64,000 bases of DNA from Litoditis marina (Eukaryota; Nematoda; Chromadorea; Rhabditida; Rhabditidae), in NCBI GenBank assembly GCA_964036275.1, contig OZ038438.1, positions 1,364,001 through 1,428,000 of the forward strand. The letters are read 5' to 3'. Positions 1 to 12,600 of the stretch are shown piece after piece (position 1 is the stretch's first letter; each line of letters begins with the position of its first letter). The notes beneath the pieces were generated by a model, which worked only from the letters and a program-made list of their open reading frames with translations, was not told the origin of the DNA and did no database searches. The translations under genes and the position numbers were made by a program.

Positions 1-424
1 GATACGGAAACTCACATATACAAGTCACCGCAGTGATCTCAAGACCTAGCCCGTCGTCTTTCTGAAGCTTTGTGAGAAAAATCCTGGTTTTCCAAGACAC
101 AAATCATTCAGTCACTTCAGAGCTCTTTCATTATAGCAACCGGACACGGAGATTGTCATCAAGCGGTTCAAACTTCAAACCACATCGAATTCCAGTTTTG
201 TTATTCAATTCTCATAATATCATTATCGGCTTCATTCGTTATTCCTACCCAAAATTCTTTCTTCTCTGAACTTAATGTGTGAACACCTTTATAGCTCAGC
301 TACATACTTGAATGGGTGCGGTTCCATTGTTGCAAGTGCTGTTTTACACTACTTAACTCACTTCTATAGCGGGATGACAAAATATGAGTTGTACTTTGGT
401 GTCGGAGCACATGACATATCACAT

Positions 425-661
425 ATAGTTTCGGTCATTCCTACTGAGACTTGGTAGCGTGCCAATGAAATTTCAAGGCTATTTTTCACCACTTTGGAGT
501 TTTCCAAATAACTGCAAATCTGTTTTAGCGGTTGTTCAGCTCCATAAGAAAAAGTAAATGAAAAGACTCCTAAGAATACCTATATCTGCCCTAAGAAATA
601 GTCATCCGAAAATCTTGGCACGATGCCAAAGAGTCTCAATGGGAATGAAACGAACTATATT
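425..661 (+). mobile_element. MITE family 1 copy (about 235 bp)
   Basis: Outer ends form an inverted repeat: GTCATTCCTACTGAGACTTG at the left and CAATGGGAATGAAAC at the right (GAGTCTCA...GGGAATGA is the complement of TCATTCC...TGAGACT). The interior contains caaataactgcaaatctgttttagcggttgttcagct. Same structure at about 7643-7872, 11528-11768 and 23198-23434. Confidence 0.75.
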
Positions 662-3425
662 TGAGCCTAGAGCAGAGTGGCGTCGAACTACAAACATCAC
701 AGAACACATTGACAGTGTCTGCCTGTTCTCCCATTAGCGATCTTTCAATGATTTATCGTCAAGTCTTCCTTCTTCAATACACTGTCATCCACATACTACA
801 CAGTAATCTAATACATTCTGAAATCATCACCTCATTTTGTTTGTAAGGTCATCATATTCATAGTCTACTTGACACACTGAGTCCACGAGAAACAGAGCAT
901 AACTCAGAGAATACAAGTGCACAGATTTATTTTTTCAGTACTAGGGTCTGTTTGCTCACGTTTTACGTTTTCCAGCTACTCATAGTATGGTAACTTGTTT
1001 TCTGTCGTATAGCGAAGTTGTTGCGGAAAAGTGATTTGCATGGAACAACAACGAAACGTTCATATCAGGGCCCGTTATTAGATTTAGGCGTTTTGAATGG
1101 AATTTGCTCCAAGGCGCAGGACCTTTTTACTTCAATTTCGTTCACCAACTGAAATCTTCATTGGAAACTATCGAGGGTTGGGAAAAATTGAGAATAGAAC
1201 GTTGCAATAGAGAACTGACTAGTTTTAGCATTTTTTTTCTCAGTAGGGCTGCTACTATTAAACGGAATCATGTAAAACGTATGAAACATGAATAATCACG
1301 TTGAACAACACCATGAATAATCACGTTTTGCTGCACTTTTTTATTGCATACAACGCAAAATAGGTCACGTTTCGTTCCCGTTATCAGAGAAGAACGTCTA
1401 GCTATTTTTCATCCACTACTAAACGTAATATTTTTGATAAAAAGAGGACATAACTTGCGCTATAATAGGAGCGTTGTAAGTTGCACGTCACACATTTTCG
1501 TCATCTAAAGTGAGAAAGCAAACAGGTAAAAGTTCTAGATGCAAGTAGGGAAATGTGATACGTACACCCCTTAGATTTAGAAAACATAGAATTGCGTGAA
1601 ATTTCACCAAAACATAGAACAACTTTCCAGAATGTGGAATAGGAAAATACTAATCAAACGAATAAAACGTTTTCGTATCCAACAAGGGCTGGAGGGAGAG
1701 TTTCCATAGAGAATAAACATCTTTTAGACACGTTCTAGCAATGATATTTGTGAGAATCGTTTAGTTTGGGAACACACTGTGTGTGTAACGAGAGCTGCAA
1801 AATGTTGGGGACCGTTTTGCTTTTTCGGAAAAGGGCAGTGGCTACCTCGTTTGTCCCTCGCATCTCCTTAGATAGCCAGATTTGATGCGGACTAACCGAG
1901 TCTCGATTGACTGGTCTCTTTCTCAGACCACTGTACTCCACATGAGCACTGCTATACGGTTCGCACTTCAGAAGACTGAAACTGTGAAAACGGATGTTCG
2001 ACTTTGCTGTGTTTGTAGTTTTATTCCACTGCATTTCAATCGAAGCATGATATATCTGCGGTGATCAAACTACAGACCTTATTTGTTCCCTATATATTTC
2101 TGGTTATTTGCACCTGAAAATGTATGCAATACAGTTTTTTCGGCTGTACATTCCAAAACGGACAGACATCGTACTGCAGAAATTTCAAATATATAAAAAC
2201 CACAAAACGTTGACAAAATAGTCTCGAATGTATACTGTAGGACTCAAATAGCTTGTGGGACAGAGTGAATGTTAAACACAAATTGAATTTGAATCAGAAA
2301 CGACTAGTTACTAGAGAACACCAGCTTGGAACTCTATCATTGGACCTATATCGTACTGCAACAATTCGAACTTCTGATGGCTCGATAATGAAAACACGCT
2401 ACTACGTTCTTCGAAGCTTATGGCTGTTTGGACTTTTATTCCTGTCAACGTTTACTTTATAACATACATATATTAGTTCAGATCCTTTGTTCTTATCTCT
2501 GCATTTTGGTTCAATCTAAAAAATTATCCTATCCTAATACTTTCTTGGTCAAAACTGTCTCGGTTCTGTAAAACTTGGAAAACAACTTGGGTTCTGCTCG
2601 AACTTTAGTGTAGGCTCGAAGTGTCAGCCAAAATAGTTTGTATTTAGTGTATTTCCCTGTAGCTTTTTGTCTTTTTCGTTGCTTCTTTATAGCTCTGTCA
2701 TGTTCTATCTGTCCACATCGTTAAACATCTATTGCACAGCACAGTCAACAAATATTATCAATTTTCAAACATTTTTCATAGCACTTCCGTTACTATTTGT
2801 GCAACCTTTTATTGCAACTTGAAGTTTGTTTTCTCATCGGCTAGAAGCAATTTGATTGATCAGTACGAGTTTCACTCAAATATAACTCTTCTGTCATTCG
2901 AACGTGTGATAGACATGACTGGGAACCCAAACTCTTTTCGGGCAACATTCAAGTTCTTAGTAGTAAAATCACTCTCCCAATCTCGCCTGCTTCGATTCCA
3001 CTGCAATTTACCAAATCTATTCCCAATTGATACTGGTCCTTTGAAAAATGATTTCGTCGTTCGTTAGTGGGATTGGAAAATCAAATAGCCCACGAACTTC
3101 ACCACGTAATTTATGGATATCTGAGAAAGTTGGCCTCTCGATTGGAAATAGTTTTTGTTGGAATAATCTCATGAGAACCAGCAAGTTGTTCTGTATGTGT
3201 GAACAATGAACATATATATTGAACCGTTATAGCCGGAATATTTTATTGACAGAGTTCACTTGACAGAAAGCTAGACCGATTCGGTTCGATTTGTCGCCAT
3301 CTTCGCAACATTGACTGGTTATACTGAATAGCTGGTTGCTTCTGTATCTTGGCGTGAATTCAGATACATATCCGTGGACGTTTTAACCTAACTTATCATT
3401 CATTGCACTTTGTTTGAAAACTGGG

Positions 3426-3543
3426 GGCGTAGCAATCCCTCAAAAATCTCGTGAGATACCTCATGAAGTATTCGTACCTCATGAGGTATCTCATGAGAAA
3501 CTCATATGAACTTTTCGTGAGATTGGAAGGATTGCTACGCCGC
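3426..3543 (+). mobile_element. MITE family 2 copy upstream of the long-isoform start
   Basis: Palindrome with ends GGGCGTAGCAATCCCTC and GGAAGGATTGCTACGCCGC and an interior full of CTCATGAG/CTCGTGAG inverted motifs. It ends 66 bp before the first start codon of the collagen gene. Relatives at 9468-9642, 29255-29415, 33848-33975 and 35881-36187. Confidence 0.75.
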
Positions 3544-3608
3544 TACAGACCTCTACTAGTTCATTCTGCCCAGTTCCAGGCTCTCAGCTCTGAAATGATG
3601 GAATGATC

Positions 3609-3675
3609 ATGCAGTCTACATTTATTCTTCTGTGTTTATATTGCTACAAAGCACACGGAGAAATATACGCCAGCG
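3609..3675 (+). CDS. cle-1: cle-1-like first exon A: signal peptide of the long isoform
   Basis: The 22 codons begin [17 protein letters not shown] and continue EIYAS. This is a short hydrophobic stretch with a plausible signal-peptidase site after HG. The exon ends in phase 1 at a consensus donor (g|gtgagc), and exon 2 at 5761 needs exactly one preceding base. That fit is why this start was chosen. An overlapping ATG ATG GAA TGA micro-ORF begins a few bases upstream. An acceptor-like ttccag sits about 40 bp upstream. No transcript data are available, so the link to exon 2 is inferred from phase and domain logic. Confidence 0.7.
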
Positions 3676-6600
3676 GTGAGCTCGTCCGATGAAAACGGTT
3701 ACACTTACACTACACGTGTGCATAAGGAATGACTTCGCTGTGTTGTAGTTTGAACTTATTGTACTCTGTAGTTTGAGGCTTTCCACCGCAAAACGAGAAT
3801 GAAACTAAAAACACGGCGAGACAGATTAACATACACTGCATCGGCTTAAGCTTGAGAAAACACGGACCATGGAAAAAAATTAGTTAAAAGTTAAAGTTAC
3901 CCCCGTTCTTTAAAGTTCCACGCAGAGCCTTGCAGAGGAGGGATAAAGCACGTTTGGTGACATTTACTCACACTTTGGGTGACTACTCCATTAACCTCTG
4001 AACCCGGGCATTTTCATTAAGATATGTTCATGAATATAGCATCAAACGAACACTATCCCATGCAAAATAATGTATCATATTAGATTATGCCAAGTTGAAG
4101 GAAGTTGGAATTCGGATAATTTCCTGTCAATTCGCCAGCTACTGTTGGATCGGCTTTAATGAGAGAGTGTGCTGGTCACTCATAATGTCTCAAATTGTCT
4201 GCGCCCTCATTGACCTGCACACACTCTCGCACTTGTAGCTTGCGAATCGCAGCAAATTTGCGCAAATATTTCTAGGAAGCACGTATAGTTCGGCGAGAGA
4301 ATCATTATATCGACTTACCGCGTTTTTAGCTCCTCTATGTACACTTTTTATTACATTCCACGGAGGAATTGTTCCTTTTAACATATCAGAATTGTTTATT
4401 CACGTTTACATGATATCCCCAATTACTTTCGGTAGCTAAGGGAGCTGTGGAAACAATGTCTTTCGACTCTTATTGATATTAACAGCATCCATTGATAATT
4501 CTTCGAGTGTTTGAGTTACGTAGATATCGAAGAGGGTAACAATAGTGGAGTTTACATTAGCAGCAGTGCTTCCGAATGTGTACTGTAGGAGTGTGAGTAG
4601 GAAAGATGTCGACTATATTGTTTCGCCGCTCACCTCCAAAACGCGCCTAATTCTAATTAGGGGCCGTGTTTTGCGGAAGGGGTTGTGGCCCCGATTTGCC
4701 ACCTAATGGCGCCTAATTCACCCCTAAGGTGGCACAACACATCGGCATCACTCAGCCGTTATATTCAAATGCCGGCCGACCTAATAGAACAATTCTGCTC
4801 AATCATCCGACATATGTCCCCACAAACGGTGCGCGGGGGAGCTAGACACACGCACGTGAGAACACGTTAGCTCGGTAACGTTAAACTCGTCTGAGGTTCG
4901 ACCAATGACTCCACAATTAGTTCTTAACGCCGAGAAACCATGTCGGTTAACGGAGCACAATGACAAAGAGCGCAAAGAGTGTAGTGATGAACGGAGAAAG
5001 CTCTGAATTCAGCATTCAATGAAACCTTCACGTCCGTACAAAATGAATAACTGTTAGAAGAATCAAATTATGTCCAGATCAAGTTTTTTTGGTATTCTAC
5101 GCATTTACGATGACTTGCGATAGTTAATTTTGATGAATGGTTCATTGAATTAGCGGCAACAGACCGCGGGTACATCAATTAAGTAACTGAAAAACGCCGC
5201 CAGGTGTGGTTATGCCACTCATAACACAATTAGATAGGAAATGGGGTTTCGTCTGGGGAGAGGTGAGAAAGGACACAGTGCATAAGAAAGGATACCTAAT
5301 GAGGGAGGCTGTGGGACACGATTTGAAAGTAGTAAAAACGTAACCCATATCAAAAAAATAGATTAGGTGATGAATCGTGCGCGAACAGTTTAGATCTTCA
5401 GGAAAGGCGCCGTCGAGTCGAATACGCTTGTCTCACGTGGTATGGGCATTGGTGCAGTGTTCAATTTGAATGACAGCAAAATATGAAGGTTGAACAACAC
5501 TTTTGCATTGTTGTGACGGTTATAGTGCGTGCCGAGTTTATAAAATATTCGCCTCATGTGAGACTCAAACCGGGCCCAAAAGTTTGGGAGGAGCGGACGC
5601 TAGCACAAACTGGGCTTATAGCAACGCTGTGGACGAAAAGTATATATGTGTTCCTGCACAGCATGAAGTGATATATACAGTAAGCCCTCGCCTTTCTTTA
5701 AGCGGCCACTCAGAACGTGATACGAACTTGAAGGTGCCACTAACCTGTTGTTCTGTTCAGAGCACCGTGTCCCCGATGCTCCCGGTTCCGTGCGGGTGTC
5801 GACTACTTCCACGTCAGCCACCCTGTGGTGGGAACCTCCCCACGATAAACGAATTCTGGTCAGTTTTGGTGGAAATTGATCGAACACCCAAATGAAAAGT
5901 AAGAAAACGTCAGAACACTCTCGTGATTTGCACGCTTGCGGTTTAAACATTTGAATGTAGGTGGCCAATTCGCCCTGATAGTTTGATAGATACACAGTAG
6001 AGTTCACGAGCTGAACAAACACCTCTGAAAGTTCCTCAGAAACTTATGAAAACAAAAACGAAAGTGTAAATGTTTCTTCACGTTTCACCGGTCAGGACTA
6101 TATCAGTGAGGTATACCTTCTCGTTTCGTAGTGTATTTCGCATGCAAAAGTGGCTGTATGGCCTACAAGAGACACATACTCCGAAAAGGTGTAACTCGCG
6201 GAAGTGTGAGACGTCTAAAGTAATGCCTATGCACAGGTCATTTTCCATGTTTGTTTCTGTAAACAATAATTAGGGTGAACGGTTTTGTTTTCAGGTGCGA
6301 GGTTACACGGTGGCATACGGTATCGGTGCGCCCTCGAAGAGGATTGTCATTGAAGGAGCCGTGACCAACTCGTTCACCATCAACAGACTCAGTCAGTTTA
6401 CCGTGGCCTTATAAAGAAGACATAGTAAAGTGATGATATATAGAAATGAGCTATTGAATGTATAGATAAAAGTAAAATAAAATAAAGAAATCTAGAATCC
6501 ACGTGTGTGAAATCATATTACCTAGGCATTTCGGGCTTTTAACATCTATGTGCCGGTAGGGGCCCTCGCTTTATTCACAATTACTCCGGCTTTCGATTCC

Positions 6601-9600
6601 CAACCGGCGTTCTCTCAAACATACACTATTTCTTGCTAGTAGTATCGCGAAAGAGTTTGTCCGGCGAGATATGTAAGCTGGGTTCAAAGAAGGACGATTA
6701 TATGGACCAATCCTCACGATTCAAACCTTTAATACATATTTCAATTGAAGTTAAGAGGACCGACACGTCGCGATCGGTTCGCATAATCGTCCTACTTTAA
6801 GATGCCGGGATATTGCACCAGCTCACGTATTCTGAGGTCAAGACAAATAAGTCCGCGTGCGCTCATGAGATGTTAATATAGTTAACGGACCACTAAAAAA
6901 ATGGAAACATTTGTTACATAACTGTTTTCGTTGTGTTCAGGACCTAACACCACGTACGTCTTTGCGGTGGGAGCCTACAACGAGGCGGAGGGGGAGGACG
7001 GAGAGCGGGTTCTACTCAGTGCCAGCACGCTGGCGGGCAAGAGTTAGTTCTCGCTTTTCTTGGGTCAAAAAGGCCTCTTCATACTTTTTTGTTGGCGACA
7101 GAAAAATAAAATGCCTGCTTAGTAGAGGGAATGCTCGATTTTCATCGTGCGGGTTTCCGACATGAAACAGATCACATTTCATTGTGGACTCTGACGCACC
7201 AATAATTGTTACCGGAAGAAAAAACAATCCGTTCTACATAACTTTTTGTTTATTTTGATTATTTTTGAATGAAGTAAACGGTTCTTTTCCCTACCCTATC
7301 TTATTCAGTAGCTTCAGGAAGAGGTGTATATAGGATCTGGGGTGAAGGCAAACGCCCTTTAGCTCTTGTTTTGTTCAGGGACTGTAGCATATAAGAAAAG
7401 CGAACGTACCACTTGGATACGTTTTTGTCTTGACTATTCTTTCAAACTGTAAGTATTGTGTACTAATACTCATTTCTGACTCCTTCGCCTTCAGGTGACG
7501 CGGGGGAGCCGTTGTGGCCCCCAATAGCAGTGCGGGCGATCGCCAGCAGCAACGGGGTGCTGGAGGTGTCCTGGGAGGATCCGAACCCCGACCGACTCTC
7601 CTCCGAGTTCCAACAGTCCTCCCTCCGACACTACGTCGTCCAGTCAGTTCCATCTACACTGAAACGTTTGGCCGCGTGTCAACGCATATTCCATTTTTTT
7701 CCACTTTTTTTTGGATTTTACAGAAATCTGCAAATCGCTGGTAGCGGTTGTTCAGTTCAATTAGAACACGAAAAAGTAAATACGTTCTCAGAATACTTAT
7801 GACTGCGCAACGAAATAGTAATCCAAAAAGCATGGCACGGTGCCAATGAGTCTCAGTGCAAATGAGAAACCTTCATCAGCCTCATGAGAGAACTTCATGA
7901 AAATCTCGCAGAACCTATGTCCAACAGTACAAGTAGTGAAATGAGCCTAGTAGTGAACAAAAAACACTAGAAACGTGAGTGAAACGTGTGGCAAAACAAA
8001 ACGTGACCAACTAATACAATATTTTTCACGATTCGAACTGTCACATACCAAAGAATTTTGAAATAAAGAACGTCGGCCAAACATTTGAACAGTGTAGTTT
8101 GACAAAGTGGTCATCAAAAAACCGAAATGTATCTTACTTCTAGATATGGCATATACCAATCCCAGCACCTACAGAAACTTCGCTCCAATTCGCAGTCGGT
8201 TAAAGTGAGTCTAGAAACCTATTATATCTGAATTCATGTAACTAGTAAATTTTCATGCATTTTGAACAGGGATTTTCTGGAATTCGGGAAATTGACGACA
8301 CTCGCTATTGCGATTGCCAAATCTGTAATCTATCAACGGTAACAAAAAAGCAAATTTACCATGTAGCAGTATATTCCTAAACAACATGGAACTAAGAGAG
8401 TGTTGTGTTGTGATAACGTTTCATATACCACAAAGCAGTACCATTACCACCGGAGAACCCAGTTTTAAAGTGATTATTTCAGTTAACTGGTCTTCTCTCC
8501 GGAAAGGAATACGAAATAGCCGTGAAGGTGATCGGCGAGGATGGAAGGGAGAGTCCCTGGAGTATTCGAGACATTGTTCTCACCCCTACTGGTAGGTATT
8601 GTGCTGTCACTTGATAATAATATTAATAATATTAATTACACAAAATGTGCAACGGTACACAAACACATGGAGGAAAAATATGGTACAGAATAGGAAAATC
8701 AAATGTGTTCAACTCGTCGGTAACTATGAATCTTTCATTGTTTTCGTTCTTACCAAGGCAAGCTTATACGGTGACCCCGCTGTGTTTGTTAGTTTGATAA
8801 TTTTTTGAGACGAAAATAGTAATTCAGCGAGATTAAACCAAAACATATATTTGTTAGGGGTGGGTTTAGAAGAAGCGGTCATATACGGTCAAGCGGCTCT
8901 GTTTTTAGGTTGATTCTAGTGCATTCTGGGCAAGCCGCGTGCTGTTATCAAACCGCGACTCAGATTTGACCATACCCCACTATTTCTACTAATTTTGCGA
9001 ATACACCCCTCTTACTCGTATGGAACTAATACGATAGTGTAGTTTAGTTCATATCAGGTGAAGCAAACCTTTCTCGGCGCAGAAAATAATATATTTGTTT
9101 CTATGTTTCTAACACTCCGAGCAACCCCCATGCATTTGACAAGGAAAACATCTATGTTCCGGCTTCCGTGGGTGTTTTGTGAAGATAAATGCAGAGTTAA
9201 TATGAATTCCTATCAAAGAAGCCCAGATGGAGGGAATTAGATGTGAAATAATTGATGGTTTTGTGCAGATCCATCAGCAGAGGTGTCTCGCTATGACTGG
9301 ATTTGTGATTTCGAGAAGGATTTCTGCGGCATGAAGAATGGAGACGGATTGCAGTGGAAAAGCAGCGACGGAATCGCCGCCAGCGGTATAGTCCTCATCG
9401 TTTCTACGCACGCTCCTACAGTACACAACTCACCGTTTCAAGGACTTGTGCCAATTATTTGTTACTGGCGGCGTAGCAACCCCTCCAACCTCATGAGAAG
9501 TTCACATGAGTTTCTCATTAGATACCTCATGAGCTAATCGTGAGCTTTCAATGTTGTAGCCTAGCAATCAATAGAATCTCATGAGAAGCGCGAATAGCTC

Positions 9601-12600
9601 ACGAGGTATCTCGTGAGATTTATGAGGGATTGCTACGCCACCTGGTCAGTTACAAAATCGCGAAAAATTAGATCTCAATGCGACCCAGACATTCGAAATA
9701 GTCTGACTCTCTGTGGCCTTCATGCTCCCTAACAAAGGATACCGAGGTTGCTACAAAAGTTGAAACTTAGTTCTTTCAAATAGCGTTTTTGGCTTATCTA
9801 ATGTCACTGACAATCTGCTGAAAAACACCCTGGAAGCATCGAAACTTGAATCAAAATCTGAACTTTTTTTTATTTCTCTCATTATAAGGTTCGAACTTCG
9901 TGTCGATTGATCCGACCCAGTCGCAGTACAAGTTCGCGTCGCTTCTCTCGCCCTCCTTCCACATGCAGTCCAGTGCAGCACTCTGTCTACGCTTCAAGTA
10001 CTTCCTGAAGCAAGCCGAACAAGGTACGTCTCGCACGAGTACTGTAGACATGAACTAGTGATGTGTACCAACATGCGTGATTCATAGATTCGAGCATCGG
10101 TGTCTAGTTAATCAACCATTGAATTTGTGTCTGACTCATGGTTGTTCCTGCTTCGAATCATAAGGAAGGTAGATACGGTATGTTTTCGTCGTTTCCGTTT
10201 ACAAATATAACTTCTGATGATCATTTCGTAATGTTAGACATGTTTCACCGAACGTGTTTTTGGTTGCGTGATGTGAAGAGATGACAGTTAACTTGTATGA
10301 CTCTTATAGTCACACGCTTTCACATATGCCATAAACTGACATGAATTGAAGTGAGTGGGGTCATGAGTTGAAGTTGATTCATCCTGTTAGAGTCCCCCGA
10401 GGAATGAAACTGAGGAAAGAGGAATGAAACCGAGGAATGAAAGTCTGATGGCTATTTTCCACCGAACAAGCTATAATTTCGGCTATCAAGGCTGACAAAA
10501 GCGGGGATGTATAATTATTGAAACGTCTCAAGTAGTCGCATTCAAACGGAAAGTCGGAAAAGTGCGCAAGGTCACCATTTCACCAACTTCTAGGGGCTAT
10601 AAATACATAGTTAGCGTAAACGGTTCAAGATTTAAACATTGCCGTGTCACATTATTATCCCTTCAGACCATAAAGGTCCGAAAAAATAAAAGTTCTATTG
10701 ATGTGGTTAAAATCTTTTTGGATCACTCAATTTTCACATTTTTTTTCACATTTTCACAGAATAATCTTGTTTTTTCCAAGAAATAGGCATCCAAAAATCT
10801 TGGCTTCTATCTGATTCCCTGTCAGCTGTTTCTATGACAAAAGTCGGGCGAGTTGTGAGATACAAAGCTCACTAACTGTTGCCCACGGTGGGCAGGCTAG
10901 TGAATGCTTTTCCATGACACACACTACTCACGCGCACTTCCTCCCCATCTAAGTCCCTATTATGTACCTCCTGAGTATCAGATTCTGTGATCCCCCTCCA
11001 ACTGCCTGTCTTTTGCAAAACTGTTTTTCATGTCGATATTCGATAGGCCAAGTTCCCCTTTTTTCCCCAAGTTCCTCTAACTTCCCCAGATTCTGTCTGA
11101 GTAGCTGGTTGAACACAAAAAGCTAAACAGCAAAAAGGTGCTTCGGGTTATATCTAGAAAACTTTTTTCCTTTCTTCATTAAATTTCAGTTGTCACCTTT
11201 TAACTTTCAATTAAGTAAGCAAAAATAGGTTAAATCAAATCAAGTTAATTAAAATGAAGTTATTAAACAAATGATTAAAGGAATTAAAAGTAATAAATAC
11301 TATCTATGAAATTAATATAAACTAAGTATAGAATAAAATACATCGTTTCGGCCTCACCACCTTTACGATGTCTTTCAAGGTCAACTATATGTGGAGCTCC
11401 GTAACGAATTGCAATCGACAAGAAGAGAGCTTCTTCGCGTTTCCGTCAACAGTCTGCCCTCGGATGAATGGAAAGAAATCACATTGCCCATATACCCACA
11501 AAAACACCCATTCAAGGTAGTCAACGGTCACATATAGTTCCGGTCATTCCCACTGAGACTTGGCAGCGCGCCAATGAATATTTCAGTCAACTTTTCACCA
11601 CTCTGTAGTTTTTCAAAAAACTGCATATTTCTTTTAGCGATTGTTCCGTTTCATAAGAACACAAGAACAAAAAATGAATTTAGAATAATCATGTTTTTTC
11701 CAAGAAATAGGCATCCAAAAATCTTGGCTCGATGCCAATGGGTCTCAGTGGAAATGAAACGACCTATATCATATTAAGTTAAACTTTGATACTTCATTAA
11801 ATATCATTTTTTCGTGTTCTTATAGTTAGTTCGTGCCAACTTGTATGACTTGTATTCACACGCTTTCACATACGCCATAAACTGAGACTAAAACGCTTAT
11901 AGGTCAAACGACACCCACCACGTATGTTAATGGCCGTCTGTTTTTCCAAAAATGATTGGTATGAAGATTAAGTCCAGAAGCCTGAACACGAAGTTTGCAG
12001 TTGATGTTCGAGGTTTCGTGGGAGACTGAGGGACCCTGGATCGGGCTGGACAAGATAGAACTGTCCAGCGGCGCCTGTCCCAGTCATGAAGCGTCTGTGA
12101 AGATAGGCAACATTGAAGGTTAGTCAAATAATTTCATAGCTGAATCGAGATAGTAATAAGAATAATAGTAATAATAATACAATATTTTACGGCAACCATT
12201 TCAGTTTTGTGCTACTTTATTCCTACTGATATAACCGAGACAAAGATCATTTTGCAGCATCCGTAGAGGGATGTGGTTTGTAGATGAGAAACTAGGCATG
12301 GGTGAGCGTTATTATCAGGCAGGCGGTCCGCCATGAAGATACCGCAGACATTAAAATTCGTAAAACTGAATGGGTGGAGAGGATTAAAACCTGTGGTAAA
12401 GTTGGATCGGTGTACACATTGATTATTTCGAACGGAATAAAACTACATGTAGAAAAAAAAACAACAACTCTGATTCGTACCGCATGCACAATGTGAATGA
12501 AAATGGGAACTCTATCTTTGCAGTACTCAGATGATGTTCTCCGGCTTATTTGTTGATTAAGATTAAGATGAATTTTCTCGTTATACGTGAGTGTGCTCAG

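Larger units (their letters stand above)
1..3608. other. Upstream intergenic region
   Basis: 3.6 kb without a supported exon. It holds one MITE-like element (about 425-661), short CAAACTACAAACA-type motifs that recur across the window, and one MITE-like palindrome (3426-3543) directly upstream of the collagen gene's first start codon. Open frames up to 99 codons occur but show no family resemblance or splice context. Confidence 0.6.

Noticed and set aside
1735..2034. 99-codon minus-strand ORF in the upstream region
   Set aside because: No family resemblance, no splice context, composition like the surrounding non-coding DNA.
2388..2462. Signal-peptide-like ORF (MKTRYYVLRSLWLFG) as a first exon of the collagen gene
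   Set aside because: Its possible donors end in phase 2, while exon 2 needs phase 1; the exon at 3609-3675 fits in phase and donor strength.
4685..4870. 61-codon ORF near 4.7 kb as an exon
   Set aside because: Lies over hairpin-forming repeat sequence with no splice sites in a usable phase.
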